64,000 nucleotides of DNA from Saccharomyces mikatae IFO 1815. Its lineage: Eukaryota; Ascomycota; Saccharomycetes; Saccharomycetales; Saccharomycetaceae. A program made the translations under genes and the position numbers. Within the stretch, counting starts at the first letter, position 1; each line of letters opens with the position of its first letter. The notes beneath the pieces were generated by a model that saw only the letters and a list, made by a program, of their open reading frames with translations, did not search any database and was not told the origin of the DNA. The DNA lies in assembly GCF_947241705.1 (NCBI RefSeq), contig NC_079264.1:62001-126000 (forward strand), read 5' to 3'. This document shows, piece by piece, positions 10,501 to 20,974 of this stretch.

Positions 10501-12639
10501 GGTTTTGGTTCTAGACTGTAATAACTCGGTTGAATCTCTGACTTTGTTGTCTTGTACGAATGATGGTACACTCAATTTTTGTTTCTCTAAATCAGTTTTC
10601 AAGTTGTTCACTCTTGTCTCCAAAATACTTTCTTTCTCCTTCGCCAACATTTTAAAGTTTTCAAAGTCTTGTGAAGCTATTTTCTTGTCACATAGTAATT
10701 TTTTATAGGTTGTTAACTCTTTTCTTAAATTTTGAATAACAGCAGAGCTTTCAACTTTCGTAGATGATAGTTCTGCTTCAAGTTCTTTAATCTTCTTCTC
10801 ATGTGATATTTCTGTAAAATTTTTAGCGTTTACATTGACATTATTTTCTTTACTTGAGGCTAGCAATTTGTAGGAGTCTCGCTCCCTCAATAGAATATTT
10901 ATGCGCGATTCCATTTTCATGTTGGTATTCTCGAGTTCAATGATTGCGTCTTTCGCTTCTTTGATAGTCTGCTTTTCCACCTCTGCTAGAGTTGTATCTT
11001 TTTTTCCTTCGTGAAACTCTAATTTATCAGCCAGAGTACGAATGCAATATAGAAGTTCTACATTTTTTTCTTGTAGTTCATTAATGTTGTTGAATTCAAC
11101 TAGCCTTTCTGAAATAATAGCTTGCGCATCATTTTCGTTAACGTCACTTCCAGATTCCAATATTTTTCTTAATGAAATCAGATCATCTTTTGATAATGGC
11201 AATGTTGTTTTCTGTATTGCTGATGTATTTAGAAGTAATACTTTCACCTGACGGGCCAAATCCAAACGTTGTTTTACCAGCAAATGAATATTTGCTTCGC
11301 AGCTATTGATTTTTTGCCTTAATGAGGTCAGCTCCCTTTCGTCTTTACGCTTGGCCATAGAGATCGTCTCTAGTAGTTCTGTGGAACGTTTTAATTCGTG
11401 CTCCAAAGATTTTGTTCTTTCCTTAAAAGAGACAAGTTCGGGCGTTTTATGTTCCAATTCTAGGATGAAATCCTCCATTTGATTTTGCAGCTGAAATTTT
11501 TGACTCCTTTCCTTTATCAGTTGCTTTCTCAGCACTTTAATATCAGAAAATAGTTTTCCTACGGTGTGGGAAGCTCCATTCGTATCCACTGTGGCTTTAT
11601 CTTCTTGAACAAAATCAGAGATTATATTCTGTAACCGTTGACATTCATCTTGTGATTTCTGGAATTGTACTTTCGTATTCATCAGCTCGTCTGTCACATT
11701 ATTATGATCAGGATCCTTGCAGAGGTTATCATCATCCTTCCCTATTTCTCCCGACGAATGATCTCTTTCGAATGATGCTAGTTGTGAGCTTAATAAATCA
11801 TTCATGCTTTTTTGTAAAGTCATTTCTTTGGAAAATTCTGTTTTCTCTATACATGCGGTATCTTTCAAGTTTTTAATTTCTAGTATTTTCTCCTCCACTG
11901 AATGAGATAATTGCTTATTTTGATCTAATAAAAGCTGACTATATGAAAGAGCAGATTCACGGTCGGCCTGCGCTTGGTATAATTTTTCTTCGAGATTGCG
12001 TATACGCGATGCTTTTGTAGATTCATCTGCCAGTGTTTTATTGTTGTAAGATGATAATTTCTCTTCAGTCCATTTTTTATTCTGTAGCATCAATTCTTTT
12101 TCTTGTACTATAGTATCGTATTTCAGTTGTAATGATACACTATTGGACTTGCATATTTGCAGAATATTCTCCATTTCCATCAACTTTCTTCGAAGTAGCT
12201 TATTTTCTTTGTCCAGAACATTCTGTACCGAATTTACATTCTGATGCTTACTCTGCCTGATCATCGATTCCTCTTTAGCGTCCTTCTCATCATTCAGTCT
12301 TTTAATGGCATCGCGGCTTGAATCCAGTTGTTTGTTTAATGCATCTATTTTCCGTCTACATCTCTCACGATCTTGCATCAACTGATCCTGAAGATGGCTC
12401 AATTCTTTGCTAGCTATATTTTTCTGCTCAGAAGATTCATTCAGAAGTTTGCTGAGTTTCGAAATCCTTGAATAATATTGTGATTTGATCTCATCGACTA
12501 AAACGTTCAGTCTTGTTACTTCTTCTTCAAAGTATTCAAAATTGTCTATTTTCTTAAATAGTTTTCTCAAAACAGAATAGTTAATGCCTTGAAGTGATTC
12601 GAATGGAACATGCAAAAATTCGGATATTTTGTCCTCCAT
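7591..12639 (-). CDS. MLP2: Myosin-like nuclear basket protein Mlp2 (Tpr family)
   Basis: Mlp2 is a Tpr-family filament protein of the nuclear pore basket. With Mlp1 it docks mRNA surveillance factors, and it also binds spindle pole body components. The frame encodes 1682 residues (S. cerevisiae 1679). From about residue 40 to 1450 it is almost unbroken heptad-type coiled coil, rich in K, E, L and Q with few prolines. The last 230 residues switch to a low-complexity Ser/Thr/Asn/Phe-containing acidic tail (for example FSFGKPLFPSTTTSF) ending EDEPASKD. The start MEDKISEFLHVPFES matches the known protein. This is the second longest gene in the window. Many antisense open frames over it are shadows of the skewed K/E codon composition. 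Confidence 0.97.
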   Translation of the reverse strand: MEDKISEFLHVPFESLQGINYSVLRKLFKKIDNFEYFEEEVTRLNVLVDEIKSQYYSRISKLSKLLNESSEQKNIASKELSHLQDQLMQDRERCRRKIDALNKQLDSSRDAIKRLNDEKDAKEESMIRQSKHQNVNSVQNVLDKENKLLRRKLMEMENILQICKSNSVSLQLKYDTIVQEKELMLQNKKWTEEKLSSYNNKTLADESTKASRIRNLEEKLYQAQADRESALSYSQLLLDQNKQLSHSVEEKILEIKNLKDTACIEKTEFSKEMTLQKSMNDLLSSQLASFERDHSSGEIGKDDDNLCKDPDHNNVTDELMNTKVQFQKSQDECQRLQNIISDFVQEDKATVDTNGASHTVGKLFSDIKVLRKQLIKERSQKFQLQNQMEDFILELEHKTPELVSFKERTKSLEHELKRSTELLETISMAKRKDERELTSLRQKINSCEANIHLLVKQRLDLARQVKVLLLNTSAIQKTTLPLSKDDLISLRKILESGSDVNENDAQAIISERLVEFNNINELQEKNVELLYCIRTLADKLEFHEGKKDTTLAEVEKQTIKEAKDAIIELENTNMKMESRINILLRERDSYKLLASSKENNVNVNAKNFTEISHEKKIKELEAELSSTKVESSAVIQNLRKELTTYKKLLCDKKIASQDFENFKMLAKEKESILETRVNNLKTDLEKQKLSVPSFVQDNKVRDSTELLQSRTKTEILMHEISSLKKETANSMVLKESLTRDLERCCKEKIQLQMKLKESEISLNEQKVNFDSKGIKYDARIKQLEESLERLRIELKSKAQEIKSLQSSKDSQLKWAQNTIDDTEEKLKSVLTELSRKEKTVVTLSSKIENLDNELRENKLKYEFLNNTSDASTLQPALRKELEQTQLELKDAHSQVRTYEEIISTNEKALKELNSQLASMKEDYDARIELECKEKLANEEELSLLRRELDEIRSLQPKLKEGTVCLVKQSEKLRNQAEKIQEMKAKIDKMNWNVQVYKKEKTSQFQSIMKANKELSELVTRLEKEATDSQMELKKLKSSLHKTQDLLDTHEKKWMEEKADYERELISNIEQTESLRVENSVLIEKIGSVTEGSDGNEDYLKLVSFFSNLRHERNSLETKLTTCKRDLALVKQKNASLEKNINDLQIDQPASQTELQCSAVIIDEFNDITKEIAQVNLLKENNAILQKSLKNVTEKNREIYEELTIRQEEVSQLKSDLIKTKEQVSVNANKILIYESEMDQCKQRYHDLSTQQREVQKKTIEKLNSEISDFKAKLLDAENTKTELENKFNRLKKQAHEKLDASKKQQTALTNELKELKAVRDKLEQDLNSKNFKTVDLDTEPKEHTVQSGDLLRDQEKVASLPLIEEIESLKRELQVFKNANNSSDAFEKLRDNMEEEKNKIINERTKEFEKKLEEIVSKSKSTGKVADNSENIETLKKEWLKEYEEETIRRIREAEENLKKRIRLPSEERIQKIISKRKEELEEEFQRKLKENASSLTFSCDRKETNDDPDEDLWNSPSKGNSERPSVITDFMKQKNIKVQEQLKKAKNGVFFGDSRSSSMNKENSALVKVNDDKAASTFSFGKPLFPSTTTSFQSFQNPFTQSTIDSNTGVSLPTFNIRTDLLAGVATDTSKTDGLANNSPDEEEITEIGSTLKRPNEEDASSDPNTKKVKESPEDEPASKD

Positions 12640-13311
12640 TATTACGTCTTTGAAGGAGCAATTGCTTCTACCTGGTGTATTGTCGTCTTGAAATTTTATA
12701 TATTAAACTCCTTCTTTGAAAAGGCAAGACACGGCAAAATTAGTGATTGTTATTTAATACTGGTATTCCTCTTCCTCCACAGTCTTCAATTATTGATTAG
12801 CTCTGTCCATCAATTTTGTAATAGTAAGTATTTCATCAACAGTTAATTGTCTTTTTCCCTTACAATAGCGTGAATTTTCCATCATGTATCCGGGTAAACT
12901 AGTTGCAAATTTAAAGACAGCTTACCTCCATACATTATTTGAATGTACGGATTTTAAGATTATTTTTTTTACCCTTGCTTTTTCTGTTTTATTTGCTGCC
13001 AAAACTTCGTGGGGCGAACCAAAAGGTGCAGCATGTCCTGGAACTTCCTTCTAGACACTGGCTGAGTACTTCCCCTCTAGTAGCTGAGTTATTCCGTAGT
13101 TTATTCTCTCTAGGCAGGGCATTAGGTTTCCTCCTTACAGGGAGAGGAGATGCCGGCCTCAGGTTTCCTCCTCCTCTTTCTAGCGAGGTTGGCATTCTGG
13201 CAGATGGTGTATCTAGAATATGTGAAATTAAAGGTAGTCGAAAGTCTATTTCTACGTTGCTGTTGTTATTGCTGGCTACTATCCCATAGTTAAGACGACC
13301 AAGATTCAAAC
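12640..13311. other. Divergent intergenic region MLP2 / RPL40A
   Basis: This 672-bp region must hold both promoters. A weak RPG-box-like sequence (TCCATACATT, 12927-12936) lies about 380 bp before the RPL40A start. A 12-bp direct repeat (AGGTTTCCTCCT at 13124-13135 and 13161-13172) sits 140-190 bp before it. No convincing full Rap1 consensus was found by eye. A 116-codon plus-strand frame here begins only at TTG and is not supported. Confidence 0.5.
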
Positions 13312-14160
<849 letters not shown>

Positions 14161-14386
14161 TCTGTTTCGCCCAATCATTCTATACATTTATTTACTGTAT
14201 ACTTTAATGTACGTCTTCTTTTATCATACCTACTGTCAGAACCATAATAATACATAGAACAAAATACTTCAGGAAAAAATAGTTTTCTTGGTGTCAAACA
14301 TTGAAAGTCTATAAAAGTTGTTTGAGGTTGAATATATTGTTATATAATGTATATATGCGTGATGACAGCATGAGGCGGGTCTCTGA

Positions 14387-17300
14387 TTATTCTGTTTTGG
14401 CTTTTTTGGGTTCTTCACTTGTTATTTTCTTTCCCTGGTATGCTGCACAAAACTCCGTTAGGATAGTTTTTAATTTTGGCCTTTTAATTGGTTTCGACAA
14501 AAATCCATTCATGCCTGATTCTAGGCATTCTTTAATGTTGCTATCGTCGGCAAATGCTGTTAAAGCAACGATAGGTGATTTATACCCTAAATCACGCCTT
14601 ATCATCTTGGTAGAAAGTAATCCATCCACTTTAGGCATCTGAACATCCATGAAAATCATATTGTAATTTCCGCCCTTTGACGTTAGTTCTTTAACTTTGT
14701 CGAATGCTTCTTGGCCATCGCAAGCCAGTTCAATATTTTCAATGCCTTCAAGATTTAGCATCCTTTTTATGACTTCTTGATTCACGTGATTATCTTCTAC
14801 AACCAAAATTTTGATACTTGTATCATTTTTATCATTGTCTTGAATTGTGGGTACATTTCTACTGGATGTAGCTGTGCCAGTACTTTGTAGGAATGGTCTG
14901 TCAAGATTCACAGAACCTAGACTTTCCTCACGAGAGCGATGCTTGGGAGGCACAGTCTTTTTTTCACTACTTTCAGCACTTGAAAAGCAAATAAAGGGTT
15001 TTACATTTTTTTCTTGTAATTTTTGCTCAATTCTGCCAATTCCATTTACTCCTTCTCTTTTCATGTTGGAGTTTTCAAACCTTTTTATCTGGTTCTCGTT
15101 TTTGCTTCCTATTTCTGGTAGCACATCGTTAATTAAACTGCTTCTGTTAGTAGCAGGTGTTGCGATGGATGATGTGGATTGTCGGCTCTTGATACTTTTG
15201 GCAACATTGAATTTAACTCTTCTGTTTTTTCTGCTCTCAGGATTGAATTCATCTTCAAAAGGAAAATCCATATTGGCAAAACTTATTTCTTTAGTTTGGG
15301 GCAATGGCAGTGTGAATGTGAACTTACTACCAACGCCAACTTTAGACTCTAATCTCATTGTACCGTTCATCATGTTTGCTAATTGTCTACAAATTGATAA
15401 CCCTAATCCAGTACCGCCATATTGTCTGGACAATGTTTGATCACCTTGAACAAATGGATGAAATACGGATTCTTGTAAAGAGGGGTCAATACCTGGGCCG
15501 GTATCTTCTACCTCAATAGAAATTACCCATGTTTTGGGATTTTCTATGGGTTTTCCCAAATTACCACCTTCATCTTCATCAGAACCAGGTGCTTTATTGA
15601 ACTGACTATTGAAGATGGCATCATCGTATGAACTAGTGGTTGTTGATACTATCGAAGAAACATCGTCACTGGATAGTTTTTCTGCGTCATTCATTCTCTT
15701 ATAAATGTTCTCATTAGCAGCAGTATTTCTTTTAGTTATCTCTTCTTGAATTATCGAAGTATCTCTATTACTTGTTATGGAAGTCGTGGTAGATTCTAAA
15801 TCAACATGTTTTCTATGGTTTGATGAAATTGGAATGTCACATTTATTAGTCTCTTCTGAATATTCGGTTATTTCAGTACCCCTTTTCACATGGACTTCTT
15901 TGAATTGTTTCTTTTCGCTTAAATCTTTGTCGTACTCACCTAACAATTTCATTCTGACGTCGACAGTACCATCTACAGGGGTAAATTTTAGCGCATTGGA
16001 CACTAGATTCATAACGATTTGGATAATTCTGTTAGAATCACCCCAAAGAACCATGGTCCTTATCAAATTAGGAAATAATGATATTGACAGACGAACACGC
16101 TGGTCCTTGGCAACTTTACCGAAGATTGATTTTATTTGTAAAGCGACGTCGGTAATACAAAAATCTCTTTTCTCAAGTTTCGTTCTTTGAAGGACATTTT
16201 TAGAAAAAGTTAATAACTCTGTTAGAATATGAAGCAAAAGCTCACCGGATCTAAAGATAAGTTTTAAACTATTTCTTATTTTATTCACATCGGTTTCTTC
16301 CATTGAAATAGCCGTCATACCTAGAATACCATTCAAGGGTGTTCTCAATTCGTGTGAAATGTTAGCAATAAAAACTGTTTTGGCTTCATTAGCAGCCTCT
16401 GCCTCAATCTTAGCAGCTTCGAGTTGTTTCGTTCTTGCTCTAACTCTATCTTCTAAAAGAGCATAATGTTGGTCTAACGCATCTGTCATTGTATTAAAGG
16501 TTTCAGTTAAATCGGAAAGCTCATCAGAAAATAGTCTTCTGTAATCTGGCAATCTAGCTTCGGTTAAATTTGCAGAAGTTGTAAGAATATGGGATCTATT
16601 AGAGCTCCTGTCGGTATCATTATTCCGTAAAGAATTTGGTGCAAGTAAGTCGTGGTTGAGGGAGCCATCCATTGATACTTTTGCATCAGTATTGTTATTC
16701 GGTATCTTTTTTTCATCTTCTGAAGGTAACAATTTTTCATTTCCAAGATTTATAGCACTTTTCATGCTGCTTTCGGTAGAAAAGGCGGCACCACTACCAT
16801 GTCCGCTACCTCCATGGCCACTTGCACTTATGGTGCTGCCGCTTTCCCCAGTGTTGAATTGTAATAATGAGGAAGGAACAGTAAACCCAGAACCAAATCC
16901 TCGTTTAAATGAACTGGCCCTGCTTACTGTTCTTGGAGTACTAGGTCTCAGGCCTCTTCCCTCTGTGATTAACTCGGTTGCCTTCTGTAACCGCACAATT
17001 GGTTGAACTGCCCAATGCGCCAAAGGGAGGGTTAGTAAAATAACGAAGACACCAATAGCAATGACAGTACCTGTGATTATTTTTGCTAGTTTTGTCGCCG
17101 GAGAAAGGAAAACTGATTCAGGCTGTGAAACTACCGCAACCCAATTAACTAATTGAAACGAACATGGAGAGTAACCTAAAGCCAAATTCTTTATACCAAA
17201 GCTATTGGTTTGTTTCAAAGAACCTCCCTTTCCATTTCTAAACGCACTGCTTATAAATGTATTATTCTTTATGGAAAAGACTGATTGTGTTAGTGTTGAA

Positions 17301-18079
17301 GCCGTTCCATACGGTGGGAAGATAAAATGATACCCTGAAGCTTTACCCTGGTTATTATACAGTGCAGAAATAATGGCAACATTGGATTTTTCTAAAGCAG
17401 TTGTATCATTAAACACGCTCTTCAGACCCTCGGCCGACATTATTATAGTGATATATCCATAAACTCTTGAATCTGTCAAGATAATAGAAGGGTTTGCAAA
17501 AATGGGTAAAGACATAGACATCAGATAATCGGTGTTATTCACTACTGGATCTGTCAATATACCTGTAGTTTCCAGCGAAGAAGGTAGCGGTGTATCAGTA
17601 GATAGTGGAAACAAACTATCTAGAACATCCTCCGGAATCAAATCACCAGTTCCGTTATTTGTGGCGTTCAAAACAGTAGTAAATGAGGAATCATAAACTT
17701 TTGCAACATAAAATAAGTTTGAAGAACTCAGAAATTTTTGAACAACACTTAGGGAGTCTACCCAATTATCTGCACTCTTGTTACCTGCAACAAAGCTCGT
17801 CAGTGAGCTTTGTAGGGCGTCCCTTGATGCTAAATAATAGGCTTGGTAGTATAGATAGTTTAAAGTTTGATCAATTTGTGATGACTTTAATTGTGCCGCA
17901 ATATAAAGTCTGTCAGACCTCAAGTTTTTATAGTTTGAGGTAAAATAAACACCAGTCGTTACAGCCAGAATAATTAGCGATACTAGAGCCACTATACTAA
18001 CTAATGCCGTCAGTTGGGCTCGAATACCTATCCTAAACGGAGGAGTAAACTCCGATTTTGATGGCAGTCGAAGTCGCAT
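14387..18079 (-). CDS. SLN1: Osmosensing hybrid histidine kinase Sln1
   Basis: Sln1 is the plasma-membrane sensor kinase of the Sln1-Ypd1-Ssk1/Skn7 phosphorelay. At normal osmolarity it keeps the HOG MAP-kinase branch off. The 1230-residue frame shows TM1 (about 22-45, ALVSIVALVSLIILAVTTGV), a large extracellular sensor, TM2 (about 334-355, ending LPLAHW), a HAMP/linker and coiled coil (EDRVRARTKQLEAAKIEAEA), and the phospho-acceptor H576 in SHELRTPLNG. The kinase ATP site has the N box (NRIIQIVMNLVSNALKF) and G boxes (DTGPGID, GGTGLGLS). The receiver has phospho-Asp 1145 in FMDVQMP. H576 has the same number as in S. cerevisiae. The C-terminus runs past the recalled S. cerevisiae end (AAYQGKKNNK) into a charged tail ending KKAKTE. 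It is the 3' member of a tandem pair with ATG32. Confidence 0.98.
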   Translation of the reverse strand: MRLRLPSKSEFTPPFRIGIRAQLTALVSIVALVSLIILAVTTGVYFTSNYKNLRSDRLYIAAQLKSSQIDQTLNYLYYQAYYLASRDALQSSLTSFVAGNKSADNWVDSLSVVQKFLSSSNLFYVAKVYDSSFTTVLNATNNGTGDLIPEDVLDSLFPLSTDTPLPSSLETTGILTDPVVNNTDYLMSMSLPIFANPSIILTDSRVYGYITIIMSAEGLKSVFNDTTALEKSNVAIISALYNNQGKASGYHFIFPPYGTASTLTQSVFSIKNNTFISSAFRNGKGGSLKQTNSFGIKNLALGYSPCSFQLVNWVAVVSQPESVFLSPATKLAKIITGTVIAIGVFVILLTLPLAHWAVQPIVRLQKATELITEGRGLRPSTPRTVSRASSFKRGFGSGFTVPSSLLQFNTGESGSTISASGHGGSGHGSGAAFSTESSMKSAINLGNEKLLPSEDEKKIPNNNTDAKVSMDGSLNHDLLAPNSLRNNDTDRSSNRSHILTTSANLTEARLPDYRRLFSDELSDLTETFNTMTDALDQHYALLEDRVRARTKQLEAAKIEAEAANEAKTVFIANISHELRTPLNGILGMTAISMEETDVNKIRNSLKLIFRSGELLLHILTELLTFSKNVLQRTKLEKRDFCITDVALQIKSIFGKVAKDQRVRLSISLFPNLIRTMVLWGDSNRIIQIVMNLVSNALKFTPVDGTVDVRMKLLGEYDKDLSEKKQFKEVHVKRGTEITEYSEETNKCDIPISSNHRKHVDLESTTTSITSNRDTSIIQEEITKRNTAANENIYKRMNDAEKLSSDDVSSIVSTTTSSYDDAIFNSQFNKAPGSDEDEGGNLGKPIENPKTWVISIEVEDTGPGIDPSLQESVFHPFVQGDQTLSRQYGGTGLGLSICRQLANMMNGTMRLESKVGVGSKFTFTLPLPQTKEISFANMDFPFEDEFNPESRKNRRVKFNVAKSIKSRQSTSSIATPATNRSSLINDVLPEIGSKNENQIKRFENSNMKREGVNGIGRIEQKLQEKNVKPFICFSSAESSEKKTVPPKHRSREESLGSVNLDRPFLQSTGTATSSRNVPTIQDNDKNDTSIKILVVEDNHVNQEVIKRMLNLEGIENIELACDGQEAFDKVKELTSKGGNYNMIFMDVQMPKVDGLLSTKMIRRDLGYKSPIVALTAFADDSNIKECLESGMNGFLSKPIKRPKLKTILTEFCAAYQGKKITSEEPKKAKTE

Positions 18080-18811
18080 TTGAATTTTTCAACTCACGCC
18101 AGAAGCAGATTACTTGTTCTCTTTTATTTTTCTCTGCTTATTGTACTTAGATGGTATATCTATATGATCTTCTCCACTAATATCTCTTACTTCTAATAAA
18201 AGCCGGAGTAAGAAAAGAGACCAATAGAAAGTAGAACGAAAAAAAAATACCTGCTATTAACGGAGTTTTGCCAGAGTTGGTGAGTTTTTGGTCAACATAG
18301 TTTTTTCGATGGACTATTAATATCGAAACCAGTTGGTAATAATCACTAAAAAATAAAAGAGGAATCATTAACGCGCGGCGCAAAAAGATCGGGTAATTTA
18401 GGCGTACCAAGTTCACATTTCAGAAGAATACTTCCAATATTATACAAAGAAAAAGGCAATAACTACTACTATGTTCATTTGCGTATAGTGTATTTTTTTT
18501 CGCAATATATTACTATATGTATTATGTATCATTAAAGTGGCATTAAATTTGTTTTAATTCTAGAGCGCGAAAATAAGAAAAAAGTAAAAAAACATAAAAT
18601 AATTAACATATATATTATTTTATTAGCTTCTTATTTATGTATTCGAAAAACAAACAAAAATTGTCTGAGAAAAAGAAAGAATTTTATATTTGATAAGCTT
18701 CTACATAATTGATGAAATCAACCAAAAAATGAATATAGGTACTTATTTAAGAAAAATATAAAAGATAGTAAAACAACAATGGATAGGAGTGTATACGTGT
18801 GTATGAAGGGG
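18080..18811. other. Intergenic: ATG32 3' flank / SLN1 promoter
   Basis: A 732-bp, strongly AT-rich tandem gap. The part from 18420 to 18780 is poor in coding potential and contains an 11/11 match to the ARS consensus on the minus strand (18589-18599). A 79-codon minus-strand frame at 18177-18416 shows no recognisable domain and is not called. Confidence 0.5.
18589..18599 (-). other. ARS consensus match (candidate replication origin)
   Basis: On the minus strand the bases read TTTTATGTTTT, a full match to WTTTAYRTTTW. It lies in an AT-rich non-coding gap with A/T runs on both sides. Such matches also arise by chance in AT-rich DNA, so this is only a candidate origin. Confidence 0.3.
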
Positions 18812-20395
18812 TTATAATAGAATATAACCAAGTGCTAAAATCCGATTAGATTCATCAATGGAAAAATCAGAGCTTCTATTCAGATTCTCTAAAAAACTTA
18901 AAGGCCGAGATAGAGCGTGCAAGACAAAATCATTCATTTTGACCCAAGTTTCCTTGATAACGGAAAGACTTTTCATAATAAGTCCATCCAAATGAAAGTT
19001 TATTTGAAGAGTACCCTTATCAAACCATAAAAAATGCTCACTTGAAGAGGGAGAAGCAGTGGCGGGGGTATTGACCGTGTCGCTAGAAGAATCTAAGGAA
19101 AGCATAGAAGTCAGTAGAGATGACCGTAAACTTAAGGATTTGACTGTTTGATGATCGTATGCTGCAGTGACAAAGTATGTTACACAACATCCGAAACTTA
19201 TTCCTATAGTAATCGAAATGCCCCACGTGAACCAGCTTGTGAAGAATCTCTGCTTCTTTTTCTTGGGTTTTTTATTTGATTTGGGAGATTTCCTTTTTGA
19301 GTTGTTGGCTTTTTTATAACGATAGTAGGATCGGGACTTTGTAGTTTCGTCATCATCGCCTTCCTCGTTCTCATCTTCTGCATATTCCAAGGATAGATCT
19401 TGTAATCTTTGAAACATTTTCTTTAAATCTTTTCTATTGGTTACAACTACGGGAGGAAACAGAAGTTTGATGAGTTTATTCCTTAAAAATGACTTCAAAA
19501 CGTTCTTCACTTGAATGGTTTGACCTGGTTGACAGATCGGTATTATAGGCTTTCCTTGGGAATATTGAACAATCCTATTTAGTAGGGACACCATTTCTCT
19601 CAGCTCCTGGAAAATTATAATGATACCTGTATATTGTGGAAATGTTGCGGAATCATGGTACTTCGGTAGTTCAAAAAGAGACTGATATTCTTTTGGTATT
19701 GATTGATAAAAGTTGGAACCAGTTCTTCCTAGTATCAGAAGACGAAAAACTGGATTCTTTTGTGATAGTGATAATTTGGGCATAACAAAGGAATTCGTTG
19801 AAGATGTCAAGCTCTTTGTTATGGTCACACTATCTTCTTCATAAGCCCCATCTTCGTCATCATTGATATCTTGCTCTTTATAGGGTGTCTTTTCTCTACT
19901 AGGGATTGGCAATGATATTACTTTATGCAGTTGCCTGAAGGGATGAGACGACGATGTAACATTTGTACCTTCCTGTCCCTGTTTAATGATGTTTATTATA
20001 TCAGCAGCGGGCGCTTGGAGCAACTCTTGTTCTTCCTCAGAAGTATCACTAGACGACAAAATACTTCCATTAGTCGTCTGAGAAGAGCATCTTTCTGGGA
20101 TGAAAGAGGCGCCCAAGTCCAAAGGTTGAATGGCTTGCCATGATCCTGATATACTATCGTTCACGTTTTGGTGGCCGGATATGTCGATGGATGTAACCAA
20201 GCTTTGTCCCATCGGAGAGGGTGAGTGGCCTGTCTTACCTAACAGTTCTAGCACTGAGAGGTGAGGGTCAAGTAAACCTCTGTCTTCCTCTGCTTGTGCA
20301 TCGGAACGTGAGCAAATGTCCATCGACGAGGAAGTAGGTGCCATGTCCTTGGACGAAGATTCTTTAATTTCTCTCTGTGGGTAGTTCAAAACCAT
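18812..20395 (-). CDS. ATG32: Mitophagy receptor Atg32
   Basis: Atg32 is a single-span mitochondrial outer-membrane protein that recruits Atg8 and Atg11 to mark mitochondria for autophagy. The 527-residue frame (S. cerevisiae 529) keeps the Atg8-interacting motif WQAI with W86. It also keeps Ser114 and Ser119 in SSSDTSEEE, the phosphorylation sites known to promote Atg11 binding. A basic stretch ([14 protein letters not shown]) precedes one transmembrane segment (about 390-412, [19 protein letters not shown]), and the remaining roughly 115 residues face the intermembrane space. The ATG at 20395 gives the family N-terminus MVLNY. The upstream region holds three GATAAG motifs. No truncation is seen. 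Confidence 0.97.
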   Translation of the reverse strand: MVLNYPQREIKESSSKDMAPTSSSMDICSRSDAQAEEDRGLLDPHLSVLELLGKTGHSPSPMGQSLVTSIDISGHQNVNDSISGSWQAIQPLDLGASFIPERCSSQTTNGSILSSSDTSEEEQELLQAPAADIINIIKQGQEGTNVTSSSHPFRQLHKVISLPIPSREKTPYKEQDINDDEDGAYEEDSVTITKSLTSSTNSFVMPKLSLSQKNPVFRLLILGRTGSNFYQSIPKEYQSLFELPKYHDSATFPQYTGIIIIFQELREMVSLLNRIVQYSQGKPIIPICQPGQTIQVKNVLKSFLRNKLIKLLFPPVVVTNRKDLKKMFQRLQDLSLEYAEDENEEGDDDETTKSRSYYRYKKANNSKRKSPKSNKKPKKKKQRFFTSWFTWGISITIGISFGCCVTYFVTAAYDHQTVKSLSLRSSLLTSMLSLDSSSDTVNTPATASPSSSEHFLWFDKGTLQINFHLDGLIMKSLSVIKETWVKMNDFVLHALSRPLSFLENLNRSSDFSIDESNRILALGYILL

Positions 20396-20974
20396 ATATA
20401 CCTTATTCCTGGTGAAGTTTTCCTGCTTTTGTGATTAATACTTTAATAATGCTTATCGATAAGAAAAGCCACAACCGATAAGAGGAAATATCAAAAACGA
20501 GAAATAAGCCTTGCAAGAAAAATACTTCCACAAGCCCAAAGTTTAGACCTAACAGTTTAATGATTATGCTTCAAAGAGCTTACTGCACCTTATTTCCAAA
20601 CTGGCCTTTTTTATTAATTATTAGATCTCTTTTTTTTTTGGTAAAAGGGGTGCGTCAGGCAATAGGTTTGTACTTTAGATAGACAATGACAATTAGATAC
20701 TAGAAAAAAAAAGCACAGAACAAGCCCCAAATAACTCCAGCTATGCTAACAGAATGTTGTTTTCACTATTATCACCCAACTAACATAAGGCCGTTTGTAC
20801 CTTCAGTGTTTGTGTTTGGGCGATGGGGATGTCGTCCCTTCAGCCGTCCAAAAAAAAGGTAGCCATCAAGCGTGAAATCTTTTATTCCATTGTTGGTATA
20901 AAAACGTATATTGTACATGCTGTGTGAGAGAATGATATATACTGCAACCTAGTAGGGGGAGATGTGCACTTGAT
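20396..20974. other. Intergenic: PAN6 3' flank / ATG32 promoter
   Basis: A 579-bp tandem gap. Near ATG32 it carries a GATAAG cluster (20452-20482). The rest is AT-rich. Two unsupported 39-40-codon plus-strand frames (20560-20682 and around 20742) are rejected. Confidence 0.6.
20452..20482. promoter_or_regulatory. Triple GATAAG cluster upstream of ATG32
   Basis: The perfect palindrome CTTATCGATAAG (20452-20463) contains two inverted GATAAG sites, and a third GATAAG lies at 20477-20482. All lie 57-87 bp before the ATG32 start. GATA factors (Gln3, Gat1, Dal80, Gzf3) bind clustered GATAAG and answer to nitrogen and TOR, the same signals that induce mitophagy. Binding itself is inferred. Confidence 0.5.

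Noticed and set aside
12939-13289. 116-codon frame before RPL40A with a hydrophobic N-terminus
   Set aside because: It begins at TTG, not ATG, and lies across the RPL40A promoter. No domain is seen.
20560-20682. 40-codon ATG frame between PAN6 and ATG32
   Set aside because: Its hydrophobic composition comes from T-runs in AT-rich DNA. There is no supporting evidence.
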